Positions 33,187 through 41,139 of a stretch of 64,000 nucleotides of DNA are shown piece after piece. The notes beneath the pieces were generated by a model. It saw only the letters and a program-made list of their open reading frames with translations. It was not told where the DNA came from and searched no databases. Each line of letters begins with the position of its first letter. Position 1 is the first letter of the stretch. The DNA is from Kiritimatiellia bacterium (GTDB lineage: Bacteria; Verrucomicrobiota; Kiritimatiellia; UBA8416; JADHWI01): NCBI GenBank assembly GCA_030744755.1, contig JASLPY010000001.1:184157-248156 (forward strand). The letters run 5' to 3'. The position numbers and the translations under genes were made by a program.

Positions 33187-33920
33187 GGCCCTTCTCCCTG
33201 TTGATCCTTTAGATACCCGTAGTTCAGAAGCTCCTCCCGGAAGAACGGAAAGTCATGTTGCCCGTCATCTGTACGCCAGCGTCCCACCGATTCCGGCCTT
33301 ACCTCAATGCGTGCCAACCGAATGCCCAGGAACTTCTCCAATCTCTCCAGCGTCCGTTCCTGGTCGAGGACGAAGTCTTCGAACCGAACCTCGATCAGAT
33401 TCTCCGGAGGCGGCGTGGCCTTGTATAGTTCCGACTGGTATTTCCAGCTGATGGCTCGCCTCTCGCGGACGTTTTCTGTTCGGTCATACTCCACGTCAAA
33501 ATCGGACAGGTCATCGGTTACGTGACCGCCGATTATGCTGTCGCGGGGGTCGCGTATCCAGTAGATGTACTTGATATCCGGGAACATTTTTACAATCCAG
33601 GGATACACAAGGATCGTTTCAGGAATCTTCCACCCTTTGTGCTCCGCGTCGCTCGACAGAACAGACGATAGGTAGGACTCCACCAGGCGGGTCCACTCCG
33701 GGTCGACAGTTGTTTCGTGCAGGGAATCGAAATCCCAATCCGTACCGCGCAGGTGCCGGACATGCCGGGCCATGACCCTGCACGCTTCATACATATCACC
33801 CGGTGGCACGAGGTCACCCGAATCGTTGAGTTCAGCACCCATGAAAACACCGCTCTCGCTGAGCGTGTGAGACATGGCCCGCGTCCCGCCATGTCCACGG
33901 CCGATTACCGTTACCATCAT
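33183..33920 (-). CDS. Sulfotransferase-family protein
   Basis: The 245-residue protein has a P-loop-like 5'-phosphosulfate-binding segment at its start ([18 protein letters not shown]) and the 3'-phosphate-binding motif [13 protein letters not shown] (about residue 120). Further on are [19 protein letters not shown] and a C-terminal region typical of PAPS-dependent sulfotransferases. It would transfer sulfate from PAPS to a hydroxyl. Its position among sulfatase and sugar genes is odd, since it adds what the neighbours remove. Overlaps rhaM and the oxidoreductase by four bases each. Confidence 0.82.
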   Translation of the reverse strand: MMVTVIGRGHGGTRAMSHTLSESGVFMGAELNDSGDLVPPGDMYEACRVMARHVRHLRGTDWDFDSLHETTVDPEWTRLVESYLSSVLSSDAEHKGWKIPETILVYPWIVKMFPDIKYIYWIRDPRDSIIGGHVTDDLSDFDVEYDRTENVRERRAISWKYQSELYKATPPPENLIEVRFEDFVLDQERTLERLEKFLGIRLARIEVRPESVGRWRTDDGQHDFPFFREELLNYGYLKDQQGEGP

Positions 33921-34909
33921 GACACAGTCACCACTTCTCCAGTCTCCACCGATTCGATGGCAGCCGCCAGCACCTTCTGCGCGGCCAGCCCGTCCGCGCC
34001 CGACCCGTCAATCTCATCCGGCGCCACACCCTCGTTCACCTGAGCCACGAATCGTCCCAGCCGGTCCACGAAAGTGTCATTGAAATCGCGTACCCCCCCG
34101 AAGACCGGATTCGTATACACCGTCTTCTCCAGATCACCCGCCGGGTAAAGCGTAGCCTCCTGGAAAATGTTCTCTATCACGAACCGCCCGTTCATTCCGG
34201 CCACCTCACATCGTTCCATGGGGTGGCCGCGCTCGATGTCGTAACTGCCGGACAGGTGCCCGAGTGCCCCGCTTTCGAAACGCACGTTGACCTGGACGGT
34301 GGACCAGATGCTGCGGCCGGGCGCCTTCATCGCAAAACATTGAACCGCCTCAATATCACCGCAGAAGTAGCGCATGATATCCACCGTGTGAGGATGCAAC
34401 GCCTTGATCTGAAACCAGGGGGACGATTCGTTGGGATTCTTGATCCACATGCTGATGTTCATGAAGAGCTGGTGACCAATGCGGCCCTCGTCGACCCAGC
34501 GTTTCGCCAACCGGGCAGCAGGAGTGAAACGGTGATTCAGATTGATCCCGTAGCAAAGCCCTTTCGTCGTGGCAAGCGCCACCATTTCTTCAGCCTTTGC
34601 GATCTCATTGCAGATGGGCTTCTCGCCCAAAACGTGCAGCCCCGCTTCCAGGGCTTGCATCGTAGGCTCGTAATGATCGCTGCCGTTTTCAACTCCGCCG
34701 GTTGTTACGCCGACCATGGTCAGGTCCGCACCGGACAGCATGTCCCGCACAGAGTAAAACGCCGGCACACCCAGCCGCTCCGAAGCCGCATCGGCCCGTT
34801 CGCGGTCAATGTCGCAAACCGCGACCAACTGCGCACCATCGTCGGCCGCGTGCACTTCCGCATGCCGATTCCCAATCGGCCCCATTCCGATAACGCCTAC
34901 CCGCTGCAT
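33917..34909 (-). CDS. Gfo/Idh/MocA family oxidoreductase
   Basis: The 330-residue protein has an N-terminal Rossmann fold (MQRVGVIGMGPIGNRHAEVH; GxGxxG variant) and acid at the end of strand 2 (VAVCDIDRERAD), the EKPICNE motif (EKP lysine) and the C-terminal alpha/beta substrate domain. It is an NAD(P)-dependent sugar or polyol dehydrogenase by family; substrate not set. ATG 34909, with GGAGGT upstream, is used although the open frame is longer. It follows the sulfatase-like gene by ten bases and overlaps the sulfotransferase. Confidence 0.9.
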   Translation of the reverse strand: MQRVGVIGMGPIGNRHAEVHAADDGAQLVAVCDIDRERADAASERLGVPAFYSVRDMLSGADLTMVGVTTGGVENGSDHYEPTMQALEAGLHVLGEKPICNEIAKAEEMVALATTKGLCYGINLNHRFTPAARLAKRWVDEGRIGHQLFMNISMWIKNPNESSPWFQIKALHPHTVDIMRYFCGDIEAVQCFAMKAPGRSIWSTVQVNVRFESGALGHLSGSYDIERGHPMERCEVAGMNGRFVIENIFQEATLYPAGDLEKTVYTNPVFGGVRDFNDTFVDRLGRFVAQVNEGVAPDEIDGSGADGLAAQKVLAAAIESVETGEVVTVS

Positions 34910-34919
34910 ACCACCTCCA

Positions 34920-36317
34920 TCACTTCTTCTTCGCCGTCTTAGCCTGTAGCTTCCTGGCCGCCTTGGCATCACCGATATGAAGTGTATCATATGCTTCCTG
35001 GCTTGTCGCAAATGCGTCGACCCCGGTGCCCGACCAGTTCTCCTGGTGGTACATGGGATTCTCCTTGCCGGTCTCTTTGTTGCGCTTCTCAATATGGTCC
35101 TGCATCTGCTTTTCCAGCAACGCAACTATGTCCGGATGCTTCTTCGCCAGGTTCCGGTTCTCGCCTGGGTCTTCCACCAGGTTGTAAAGCTCTACCTCGG
35201 GTTTGAAGTGGAAATCCGGCTCCAACGCATGAATCAGCTTCCATTCCGGTGTGCGCCAGCCGTGCTTGCGCATCCACGTGCACTCGGTGATGTAGAACGA
35301 CGACGCATGGCTGCTTGTCTTTCCCTTGATCATCGATGTAAGCGACTGCCCGTCGAACTTGATCTCCGGCTTGATGCCCGCCAGCTCCAGCAGGGTCGGC
35401 ACAAGGTCCATGTGCTGATTGTAACCACCAACACGTTGCCCCGCCGGTAACTTCTTCGGGTAGCGGATGATCAGTGGAACCTTCAATGTGACATCGTAGA
35501 CACCATGATGATCGAACCAGCATTCATGGTCGTAGAGCGTCTCACCATGATCGCTGTTTACCACCACGATCGTGTCGTCAAGAATGCCCAGCGACTCCAG
35601 TTGCTGGAACAGTCGCTTTATGCATGCGTCCATGTACGCCACCGCTCCGTCGTACTGCGCTATCACGAAATCCTTGTCCGTCAGGCCCGGCGGCATCCAG
35701 CTCCGGAAGTAATCGGCAAACGGCGCGAAGTTGAAGACCGGCTTCATGGACTTGTTCTTGGGGTCGCACTCATTACCATGATAGAACATCCGGTCAAACG
35801 GTTTCGGAGGCATGTACGGGGTGTGCGGGTCCATGTGGCGCAGGAACAGGAAGAACGGCTTCTTCGACCGGGCCAACCGGTCCAGCTCGGGAACCGCGAC
35901 TTCGTTGAGCGCGTCTGCTTTCGGAAGAGCACCTTTATCCACGCCACCCCAGGCCTTGTAGTCCAAATACCTGTCGAATCCGCGCCAGGCTACATTCCCT
36001 TTGCCCCCGCCCACATTCGTTGTATTGTAACCTTCCTTTCGCAGAATCTCGGGAAACGTCTTTACGCCTTTCCCCAACGGACCCCGGTGCCGTAGCGCGA
36101 CGCATTGCGTGGAGAAGATATCCATACCCGTCAACATACAGGCATACCCGGAAGTCGTGGGGACGTTCGGCGAGAACGTGTTTTCAAACAACACACCGCC
36201 CTCGGCGAAACGGTCAATATGCGGCGTGGTCTGGCGGTGGTAGCCGTAGCAACTCATGTGCGTGGATACCAGCGAGTCGATTCCTATCAGCAGGATATTG
36301 GGGTGTTTTCGTGCCAT
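34920..36317 (-). CDS. Sulfatase-like hydrolase with non-canonical active site
   Basis: A 465-residue alkaline-phosphatase-superfamily protein. N-terminal metal site: PNILLIGIDSLVSTHMSCYGY, with one Asp (D14) in place of the DD pair. The region of the formylglycine site is NVPTTSGYACMLTGMD: aligning to C-x-P-x-R-x3-L-T-G puts Thr54, Ser56 and Tyr58 where Cys/Ser, Pro and Arg should be. Other conserved parts remain: MDPHTPYMPP, VVNSDHGETLYDHECWFDHHGVYDVTLKVPLIIRYP, DLVPTLLELAGI. It is close to S1 subfamilies of unknown use. GGAGAAC seven bases before ATG 36317 sets the start. It may act by a Thr nucleophile or be inactive as a sulfatase. Confidence 0.85.
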   Translation of the reverse strand: MARKHPNILLIGIDSLVSTHMSCYGYHRQTTPHIDRFAEGGVLFENTFSPNVPTTSGYACMLTGMDIFSTQCVALRHRGPLGKGVKTFPEILRKEGYNTTNVGGGKGNVAWRGFDRYLDYKAWGGVDKGALPKADALNEVAVPELDRLARSKKPFFLFLRHMDPHTPYMPPKPFDRMFYHGNECDPKNKSMKPVFNFAPFADYFRSWMPPGLTDKDFVIAQYDGAVAYMDACIKRLFQQLESLGILDDTIVVVNSDHGETLYDHECWFDHHGVYDVTLKVPLIIRYPKKLPAGQRVGGYNQHMDLVPTLLELAGIKPEIKFDGQSLTSMIKGKTSSHASSFYITECTWMRKHGWRTPEWKLIHALEPDFHFKPEVELYNLVEDPGENRNLAKKHPDIVALLEKQMQDHIEKRNKETGKENPMYHQENWSGTGVDAFATSQEAYDTLHIGDAKAARKLQAKTAKKK

Positions 36318-36342
36318 TGTAGTTCTCCGTCTGTTTTTGTTC

Positions 36343-37146
36343 CTACCTCGCGCCACAGGCCTGCAGACAGGCCTGCATATGTCCCCGCGTTTCGGCGGCG
36401 ATCGTGCAACACTGTTCCAGGCTGTAGCCTTTTGATTTCGTGCCGATGACTTCCAGGTCAACCGGGCCCGTATAACCCTTCTCCTTCAAGACACGGATGT
36501 ATCCGAGCAGGTCAATATCTCCACGCCCGTTCGCCTGGTCCTCGGGTTCGCCCGGACCTCGCTGCCGCCCCTTGCAGTCGCGAATGTGCACATGCTTGAT
36601 ACGGTCAGCCACCTGCGACAATGCCTCCACGGGATTCTCGTTGGCGCGGTGAATATGACTGGGGTCCATGTCCAGGCCGAACGCCGGAGAGGTGATAGCC
36701 TCCAGCGCCGTGAGAGTAGTCGGGGTGTTGTAGATCGCGCCCCCCACGTGCGCCTTAACGCAGAGCGTCACACCGTAGTGCTCAGCGCGTTCGCAGAGTT
36801 TGCCCAGGCTTTCGATGCGTTCTTCTATCGAACCGGGTTCATCGCTCTTGCCGCCGGGTCCGCAGTTGATAATGGGTATGCCTGTTTCGATCGCCGCCTG
36901 CATGGCGATTTCCATGATTTCCGGATCCTGCGAAGGCTGCTCCATTGCCAACAGCTCAAGCTCGTACTCCGCCGACAGCTTCTTGATTTCCGGCGCGCAT
37001 TCCTGCCAACGCTCCAAAACAAGATGCTCGCTCATACCGTTGATTGCCGAGATTTCAATCCCATCATACCCCGCCATCTTGACGCAACGAAACGCCGTCG
37101 CCATGTCAAAAGCACCAAACAATACCGAATTTGCTCCAAGTTTCAT
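36343..37146 (-). CDS. Sugar phosphate isomerase/epimerase (AP endonuclease 2 family TIM barrel)
   Basis: The 267-residue protein has the TIM-barrel pattern of the xylose-isomerase-like superfamily: MKLGANSVLFGAFD, GYDGIEISAI (metal Glu-type strand), ETGIPIINCGPGG, TSPAFGLDMDPSHIHRANENP (Asp, His), HVHIRDCKG and a last Glu in GPVDLEVIG. It should isomerise or epimerise a sugar or sugar phosphate, or act as inositol or 3-keto-sugar processing enzyme, alongside the Gfo/Idh oxidoreductases. Substrate not known. Same strand and operon as the oxidoreductase starting at 38313. Confidence 0.88.
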   Translation of the reverse strand: MKLGANSVLFGAFDMATAFRCVKMAGYDGIEISAINGMSEHLVLERWQECAPEIKKLSAEYELELLAMEQPSQDPEIMEIAMQAAIETGIPIINCGPGGKSDEPGSIEERIESLGKLCERAEHYGVTLCVKAHVGGAIYNTPTTLTALEAITSPAFGLDMDPSHIHRANENPVEALSQVADRIKHVHIRDCKGRQRGPGEPEDQANGRGDIDLLGYIRVLKEKGYTGPVDLEVIGTKSKGYSLEQCCTIAAETRGHMQACLQACGAR

Positions 37147-37182
37147 CGTACTCCTCCTCGCTACCTCAATGATTCGCCCTTC

Positions 37183-38313
37183 TCAACTCTCCGGCTCTAC
37201 CTGACCATGCAACGGCGGCAGCGCCTTCGGACGCACCAGTATGCCGCCCTGCTCGTACGATTCGATCGCCGCAAACGTGTATTCGAGCGTCGCGAGCGCG
37301 TCCCGCCCCGACGATCGCAAATCCGCTCTCGGCACCCCGTTGGTCACATCCTCGAGAAACGCATGAATGCGGGTCGGGAACGTCGCACCGAAGTCTGTGA
37401 TGCCGGTGTTGGTGACAACCGGGGTCGGTGAATCGAATCCGCCCATGTTCTCCGGAACTGCCGCACCCTCTGTGCCGCGGGCAGGATAATAGGTCAGCTT
37501 CTCAACGCAGTTCTCGATCACAAACGAACCACGAGTACCGCCAATTTCCACACTCCACCATCCGCCCAGACCAAACGTGGTGTCGCCACGCTGGCTTAGC
37601 AGGTAGCCGACGGCCCCGCTCGCAAACCGCACGTGAATGCTGTTGACCGACAGCATGACGTCACCCGCCGTGCGGCGGTAGCCCGGCTTGTCCATGAATG
37701 CCTGAACATGCGTAATGTCGCCGCAGAAATGCCGCATTATGCTGAACGGATGCGCCAGGAAGGCCTTGACGTGAAAGTAAGGGAACCCCTTGTCCCGGAA
37801 ACCCGATGGAGCACCCCCGTAAGTCAGTTCGCCGCCGGGAAACCCCATCTTGTGCAGACAGTAGACAATCTCGCCGACTTCACCCTTGTCCATGCGCTCC
37901 ATTGCCTCATCAGCCGGCTGCGTGAAGTAATGATTCAGATTGCAGCCCAGGTACAACCCCAACTCCTCGGCCCGCGCCACCATCCGCCTGGCCTCAACAA
38001 CCTGGTTGGATAACGGCTTCTCGCAGAGCACATGTTTACCGGCTTCAAGCGCCTCCATGGTCGGCTCAAAATGCCAGCTCCCGTTCTCATACCCACCCGT
38101 ACAGACATCGACGATGTCTAGATCGGGATGCGCAGCCAGCATGTCTTTCAAACAGTAGTACGCAGCAACGCCAAACTTCTCCGCTCCCTTGTCGGCCCGC
38201 TCTTTTATGACGTCACACACTGCAACCAGATCTGCGAGCTCGTTCTCGTCGTGACATTCGGCATGCTTAGTGCCTATGCCCCGCATACCAACTACGCCAA
38301 TCTTTAAAGCCAT
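37183..38313 (-). CDS. Gfo/Idh/MocA family oxidoreductase
   Basis: A 376-residue NAD(P)-dependent oxidoreductase: MALKIGVVGMRGIGTKHAECH (Rossmann), LVAVCDVIKERAD, HVLCEKPLSNQ (EKP) and a C-terminal substrate domain with PYFHVKAFLAHPFSIMRHFCGDITHVQAF. It is similar in build to the 33917-34909 protein but differs enough to suggest a different step. A ribosome site GGGAGGG eight bases before ATG 38313 sets the start. It is the first gene of the minus-strand operon, divergent from araC-type gene 38427, so expression is probably controlled from the 113-base gap. Confidence 0.9.
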   Translation of the reverse strand: MALKIGVVGMRGIGTKHAECHDENELADLVAVCDVIKERADKGAEKFGVAAYYCLKDMLAAHPDLDIVDVCTGGYENGSWHFEPTMEALEAGKHVLCEKPLSNQVVEARRMVARAEELGLYLGCNLNHYFTQPADEAMERMDKGEVGEIVYCLHKMGFPGGELTYGGAPSGFRDKGFPYFHVKAFLAHPFSIMRHFCGDITHVQAFMDKPGYRRTAGDVMLSVNSIHVRFASGAVGYLLSQRGDTTFGLGGWWSVEIGGTRGSFVIENCVEKLTYYPARGTEGAAVPENMGGFDSPTPVVTNTGITDFGATFPTRIHAFLEDVTNGVPRADLRSSGRDALATLEYTFAAIESYEQGGILVRPKALPPLHGQVEPES

Positions 38314-38426
38314 GACATGCCCTCCCATGCTGTTTTATCAATATTCCGTCTAGTCAGGTTCAAAGTATTTCACGCCCATCCCTACATTTCCTTGATTATC
38401 ACGTCTAAAACTAGCACTATTCGCGC
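38314..38426. promoter_or_regulatory. Divergent regulatory region between operon and AraC regulator
   Basis: The 113-base gap separates the oxidoreductase start (minus) and the AraC regulator start (plus). On the minus strand TTGAAC (38363-38358) and, 17-18 bases on, TGATAA/GATAAA (about 38340-38334) form a candidate promoter for the operon. No palindrome of the kind at 39.4 kb is seen here. Low confidence. Confidence 0.3.
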
Positions 38427-39305
38427 ATGTCCCCGACGCCAAATAGAATCACCTCTGCATCCGTTTTTGAAGGCCGCGACGACTTTCCGCTGGCGGTGCA
38501 ACGCTACGAGGATCACAACTCAGGCAACCTTCACACCCACGAATTCCATGAGCTGGTAATACTGCAGGGCGGTTCGGGAAGACATATGACGGATCACGGG
38601 AGCTATCCCTTGCAGGCCGGAGACCTGTTCCTGGTACGTGGAGCAATGGCACATGGATACGCTGACACGCGGGATGTCGCCCTTATAAACATCCTTTTTC
38701 AGCCGCGACGACTGGGATTGCCCCTCCAGTATTTACGCGACCTGCCCAGCTACCACGCCCTGTTTCGGATCGAACCGAAGCTGCGCAATTCCGGCCGGTT
38801 CCGTCAGCGGTTCCGCCTCACCGAGAAACAGCTCTCGGAAACACTGCGTCACGTTGCAGCGATCGAGTTGGAACTCGAGAAGCGCAGCCCCGGATACCGG
38901 TTTGCGGCCTGCACACACCTGATGTCTCTCCTCGGCTACCTGTCCCGCTGTTACGGCAGCAGCCGGAATCCTGAACAGCGCACGTTCATGCGGCTGGGAG
39001 AGGTCCTCAGCTACATGGAGAATCACCTGGAAGAGGAGATCACCGTGCCACAACTCGCCGCGATCGCACACATGTCGGAAAGCACGCTCACACGAAGATT
39101 CAAGAAGGTCCTCGGCAGATCGCCCACGGCGCATCTGATCAGGCTGCGCATTGACAGGGCGCGCCAACTGCTCGGCGACCCGGACATGAACATCACCGAG
39201 ATCAGTCTGGCCTGCGGCTTCACCGACAGCAACTACTTCTCACGCCGGTTCAGGTCGGCCGCAGGCTACAGCCCCCGTCAGTATCGCAACGCCCGTAGAA
39301 CCTGA
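38427..39305 (+). CDS. AraC family transcriptional regulator with cupin sensor domain
   Basis: The 292-residue protein has an N-terminal cupin-like ligand domain (FHELVILQGGSGRHMTDHGSYPLQAGDLFLVRG, with the HTHEFHE metal-like opening) and a C-terminal AraC DNA-binding domain (about 190-290: VPQLAAIAHMSESTLTRRFKKVLGRSPTAHLIRLRIDRARQLL and ITEISLACGFTDSNYFSRRFRSAAGYSPRQYR), two helix-turn-helix units. It would sense a sugar and activate the divergent operon. The ATG has no strong ribosome site, as for many regulators. Confidence 0.9.
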   Translation: MSPTPNRITSASVFEGRDDFPLAVQRYEDHNSGNLHTHEFHELVILQGGSGRHMTDHGSYPLQAGDLFLVRGAMAHGYADTRDVALINILFQPRRLGLPLQYLRDLPSYHALFRIEPKLRNSGRFRQRFRLTEKQLSETLRHVAAIELELEKRSPGYRFAACTHLMSLLGYLSRCYGSSRNPEQRTFMRLGEVLSYMENHLEEEITVPQLAAIAHMSESTLTRRFKKVLGRSPTAHLIRLRIDRARQLLGDPDMNITEISLACGFTDSNYFSRRFRSAAGYSPRQYRNARRT

Positions 39306-40036
39306 CACCGTCACCTTCGAAACACCCATGGAAAGCCACGTCACAGCAGATTGAGTTCCGCAGTAGCAGTCGATGACTCACCCTATTGCACAAAGTAACC
39401 GACCAGTCACAGTCTGCAAATAGACGAAATGATTTTATCTTTGCATATTATGCCCGCTGCCGGGCTCAAGCGTAGGCAGCCATAGATCGGAAAGAAAGAC
39501 CATGCCAACGAGATGAACTCGTCAGCTGTCGTCAGATGCCCTCCAGCGTCATTTCGGGGTATCCCTCAGTTGCCCACGTGTGGGATTGAACAAACCAACA
39601 TGTGGAATACCCCATCGACGTCAATCTTCCCCATCTTTCCCAGAATGGACATGCGGTTAAGTCCCGTGTGCATCGGCATTTGTGAAGAACGACAGACGAT
39701 CCGGCAAAGTGTCAAACGTCGCCGCCTGATGCGCAAAACCGCCGCCGCAGAAAATGGCGTTTTGGTACGCCCGTCTTCTGGTCGCGCCTTCGGGAGCACA
39801 AATCGCAGGGGCAGTGAATCGTGGAAGGGTGCATGAAATGGGGCTGAACGTATCGTCCTCGTCGGCAAGAAGGAAGTCTCACTACAGCTATTGCTCCATG
39901 GGTGATCTGGGGGCGCTGTGGGGTAGTGGGCTGATTGCCTGTAAGCCGCTTGGTGCGAACGACTCATGGTGCGCGGTCACAGCAGGCAAGTTTTCGGGCT
40001 TGCTTGGGGTATCGCTTATATGCTATACATCTGATT
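39306..40036. other. Intergenic region with orphan promoter-like block and no recognised gene
   Basis: About 730 bases. It contains the promoter-like block at 39391-39470 (see separate entry). The rest holds frames on both strands (for example 39513-39836 plus and 39566-39967 minus) without ribosome sites or familiar motifs; I read it as decayed sequence. Nothing else is supported. Confidence 0.5.
39391..39470 (-). promoter_or_regulatory. Promoter-like repeat block, orphan copy
   Basis: 39426-39470 matches 63610-63654 at 42 of 45 bases, and the flank CAAAGTAACCGA matches GAAAGTAGCCGA with the same 23-base spacing. On the minus strand it holds the dyad GCAT-AAT-ATGC (GCAT-AAC-ATGC in the other copy) and an AT-rich ATAAAAT tract. 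The other copy lies about 100 bases upstream of the gene starting at 63509; this one faces the 3' end of the AraC gene, so it has no gene to drive. Confidence 0.6.
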
Positions 40037-40369
40037 ATGGCAAAGAAGGAATACGTGGCGGTTCGGCAAGTCCGGGAATTCATCGCGAAGCAACCGGATG
40101 AATGCCAGGCTGAATACCTGGCTACTGTTGAGAGACTGGAAGCGGACGGATTCCTGATTGAGCCGTTTGCCAAGAAGATCTCAAGGAATCTGTTTGAGAT
40201 CCGGATCAGACGTGGTCGCCAGGTGCGTGTGTTTTACTGCTACCATGAAGGTGACCTCGTGATTGGCGTCCACGCTTTCGTGAAGAAGGCGCAAAAGACT
40301 CCTCAACGTGAGATAAAGCAGGCACTTAAGACCGTGGCAGCCATCGAGAGAGGTGATTACGATGAATAG
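40037..40369 (+). CDS. RelE/HigB-like toxin (phage Gp49 family)
   Basis: The 110-residue protein, from ATG 40037, matches the Gp49/HigB type: REFIAKQPDECQAEYLATVERLEADG, then KKISRNLFEIRIRRGRQVRVFYCYHEGDLVIGVHAFVKKAQKTPQREIKQA. The basic RIRRGRQVRVFY strand and the HAFVKKxxKTP motif are family hallmarks. Such toxins cleave mRNA on the ribosome. The longer frame to 39935 adds no domain. It overlaps the antitoxin gene by eight bases. Toxin first is the HigBA order. Confidence 0.88.
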   Translation: MAKKEYVAVRQVREFIAKQPDECQAEYLATVERLEADGFLIEPFAKKISRNLFEIRIRRGRQVRVFYCYHEGDLVIGVHAFVKKAQKTPQREIKQALKTVAAIERGDYDE

Positions 40370-40658
40370 ATCTGTTAAATCAAAGCTGCGTGCAGCACAC
40401 CGCACTCAGGCAGAAACGATTCGGAGACTTCCATCCTACCGACGAGTTAAAGGGGAATTCGACTTGGAATACCAAGTTGCGGTGGAATTGTCCAAGGCCA
40501 GGCAGAAGGCAGGGATGACACAGCGCGAAGTTGCTCACGCCATGGGAACTACACAGAGCGTGATCTCACGAATAGAGCGAGGAGCGAATGTCTCAATCGA
40601 GACGCTGGAACGATATGTATCCGCCTGTGGTCGACACCTTCAGGTCCGCGTGGTGTAA
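40362..40658 (+). CDS. XRE-family antitoxin (HigA-like)
   Basis: The 98-residue protein has a Cro/C1-type helix-turn-helix (ELSKARQKAGMTQREVAHAMGTTQSVISRIERGANVSIETLERYVSACGRHLQVRV). It starts with MNRSVKSKLRAAHRTQAE. ATG 40362 has GAGAGG eight bases upstream and is preferred over GTG 40353. It overlaps the toxin gene end, so the two are coupled; the antitoxin should neutralise the toxin and repress the pair's promoter. Confidence 0.88.
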   Translation: MNRSVKSKLRAAHRTQAETIRRLPSYRRVKGEFDLEYQVAVELSKARQKAGMTQREVAHAMGTTQSVISRIERGANVSIETLERYVSACGRHLQVRVV

Positions 40659-41139
40659 GGTTCAGTCACCACCACATGTGTGTCGAAGCAGTCTATGTCG
40701 TTGACCACTCAACGATAGTGACTGAAAGTTTTCGCAAGTCGCAGCCTTCAAAACTGGGAATTTCGTAGGGCCGGTTTTTGGTCAAGCTGTCGGTGACTCA
40801 GGACGGCGTGGCAGTACAGGCGAGAAAGGCCCGTCAAATGGAGTCGAGACCGTTCAGCGTGCCGGAGAATCGGCATGCCCATTGTAGGTACTGCAACCTG
40901 TGGGGCACCGGCTGGGTATTACGTAGATAGTCTAGGGCCGATTGACGTGCTCCGGGGCTTGACCGTGCAGCCGGCCGAGGCGTTCGGCCGCGGCGGCCCT
41001 TTTCTTGACACGGTCGATCCGACGGCCAACAGGGGTTTCCGTGCAATAGATGTCACTTGGGCGTGCCTCCGGTGATTGTTACGAAAGAACCTACAGGACG
41101 CGTCGAGCGGGTCCTGACTGACCCATTCTCCCACAGTTA
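40659..41139. other. Intergenic region without recognisable gene
   Basis: About 480 bases between the antitoxin and the URO-D-like gene. A frame at 40875-41075 (plus) reads GTATCGAPAG near its start, a faint echo of a flavoprotein or ferredoxin motif, but no coherent protein follows. I see no strong hairpin, tRNA or repeat here. Confidence 0.4.

Noticed and set aside
39513..39967. Open frames on both strands in the gap after the AraC gene
   Set aside because: Neither frame shows a domain, signal peptide or ribosome site, and both are Arg/Ser/Pro-rich in the way shadow or decayed frames are.
40875..41075. Frame with GTATCGAPAG near the start, suggesting a flavoprotein or hydrogenase subunit remnant
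   Set aside because: The match covers about ten residues, the rest of the frame matches nothing, and there is no ribosome site. Kept only as a note in the intergenic entry.
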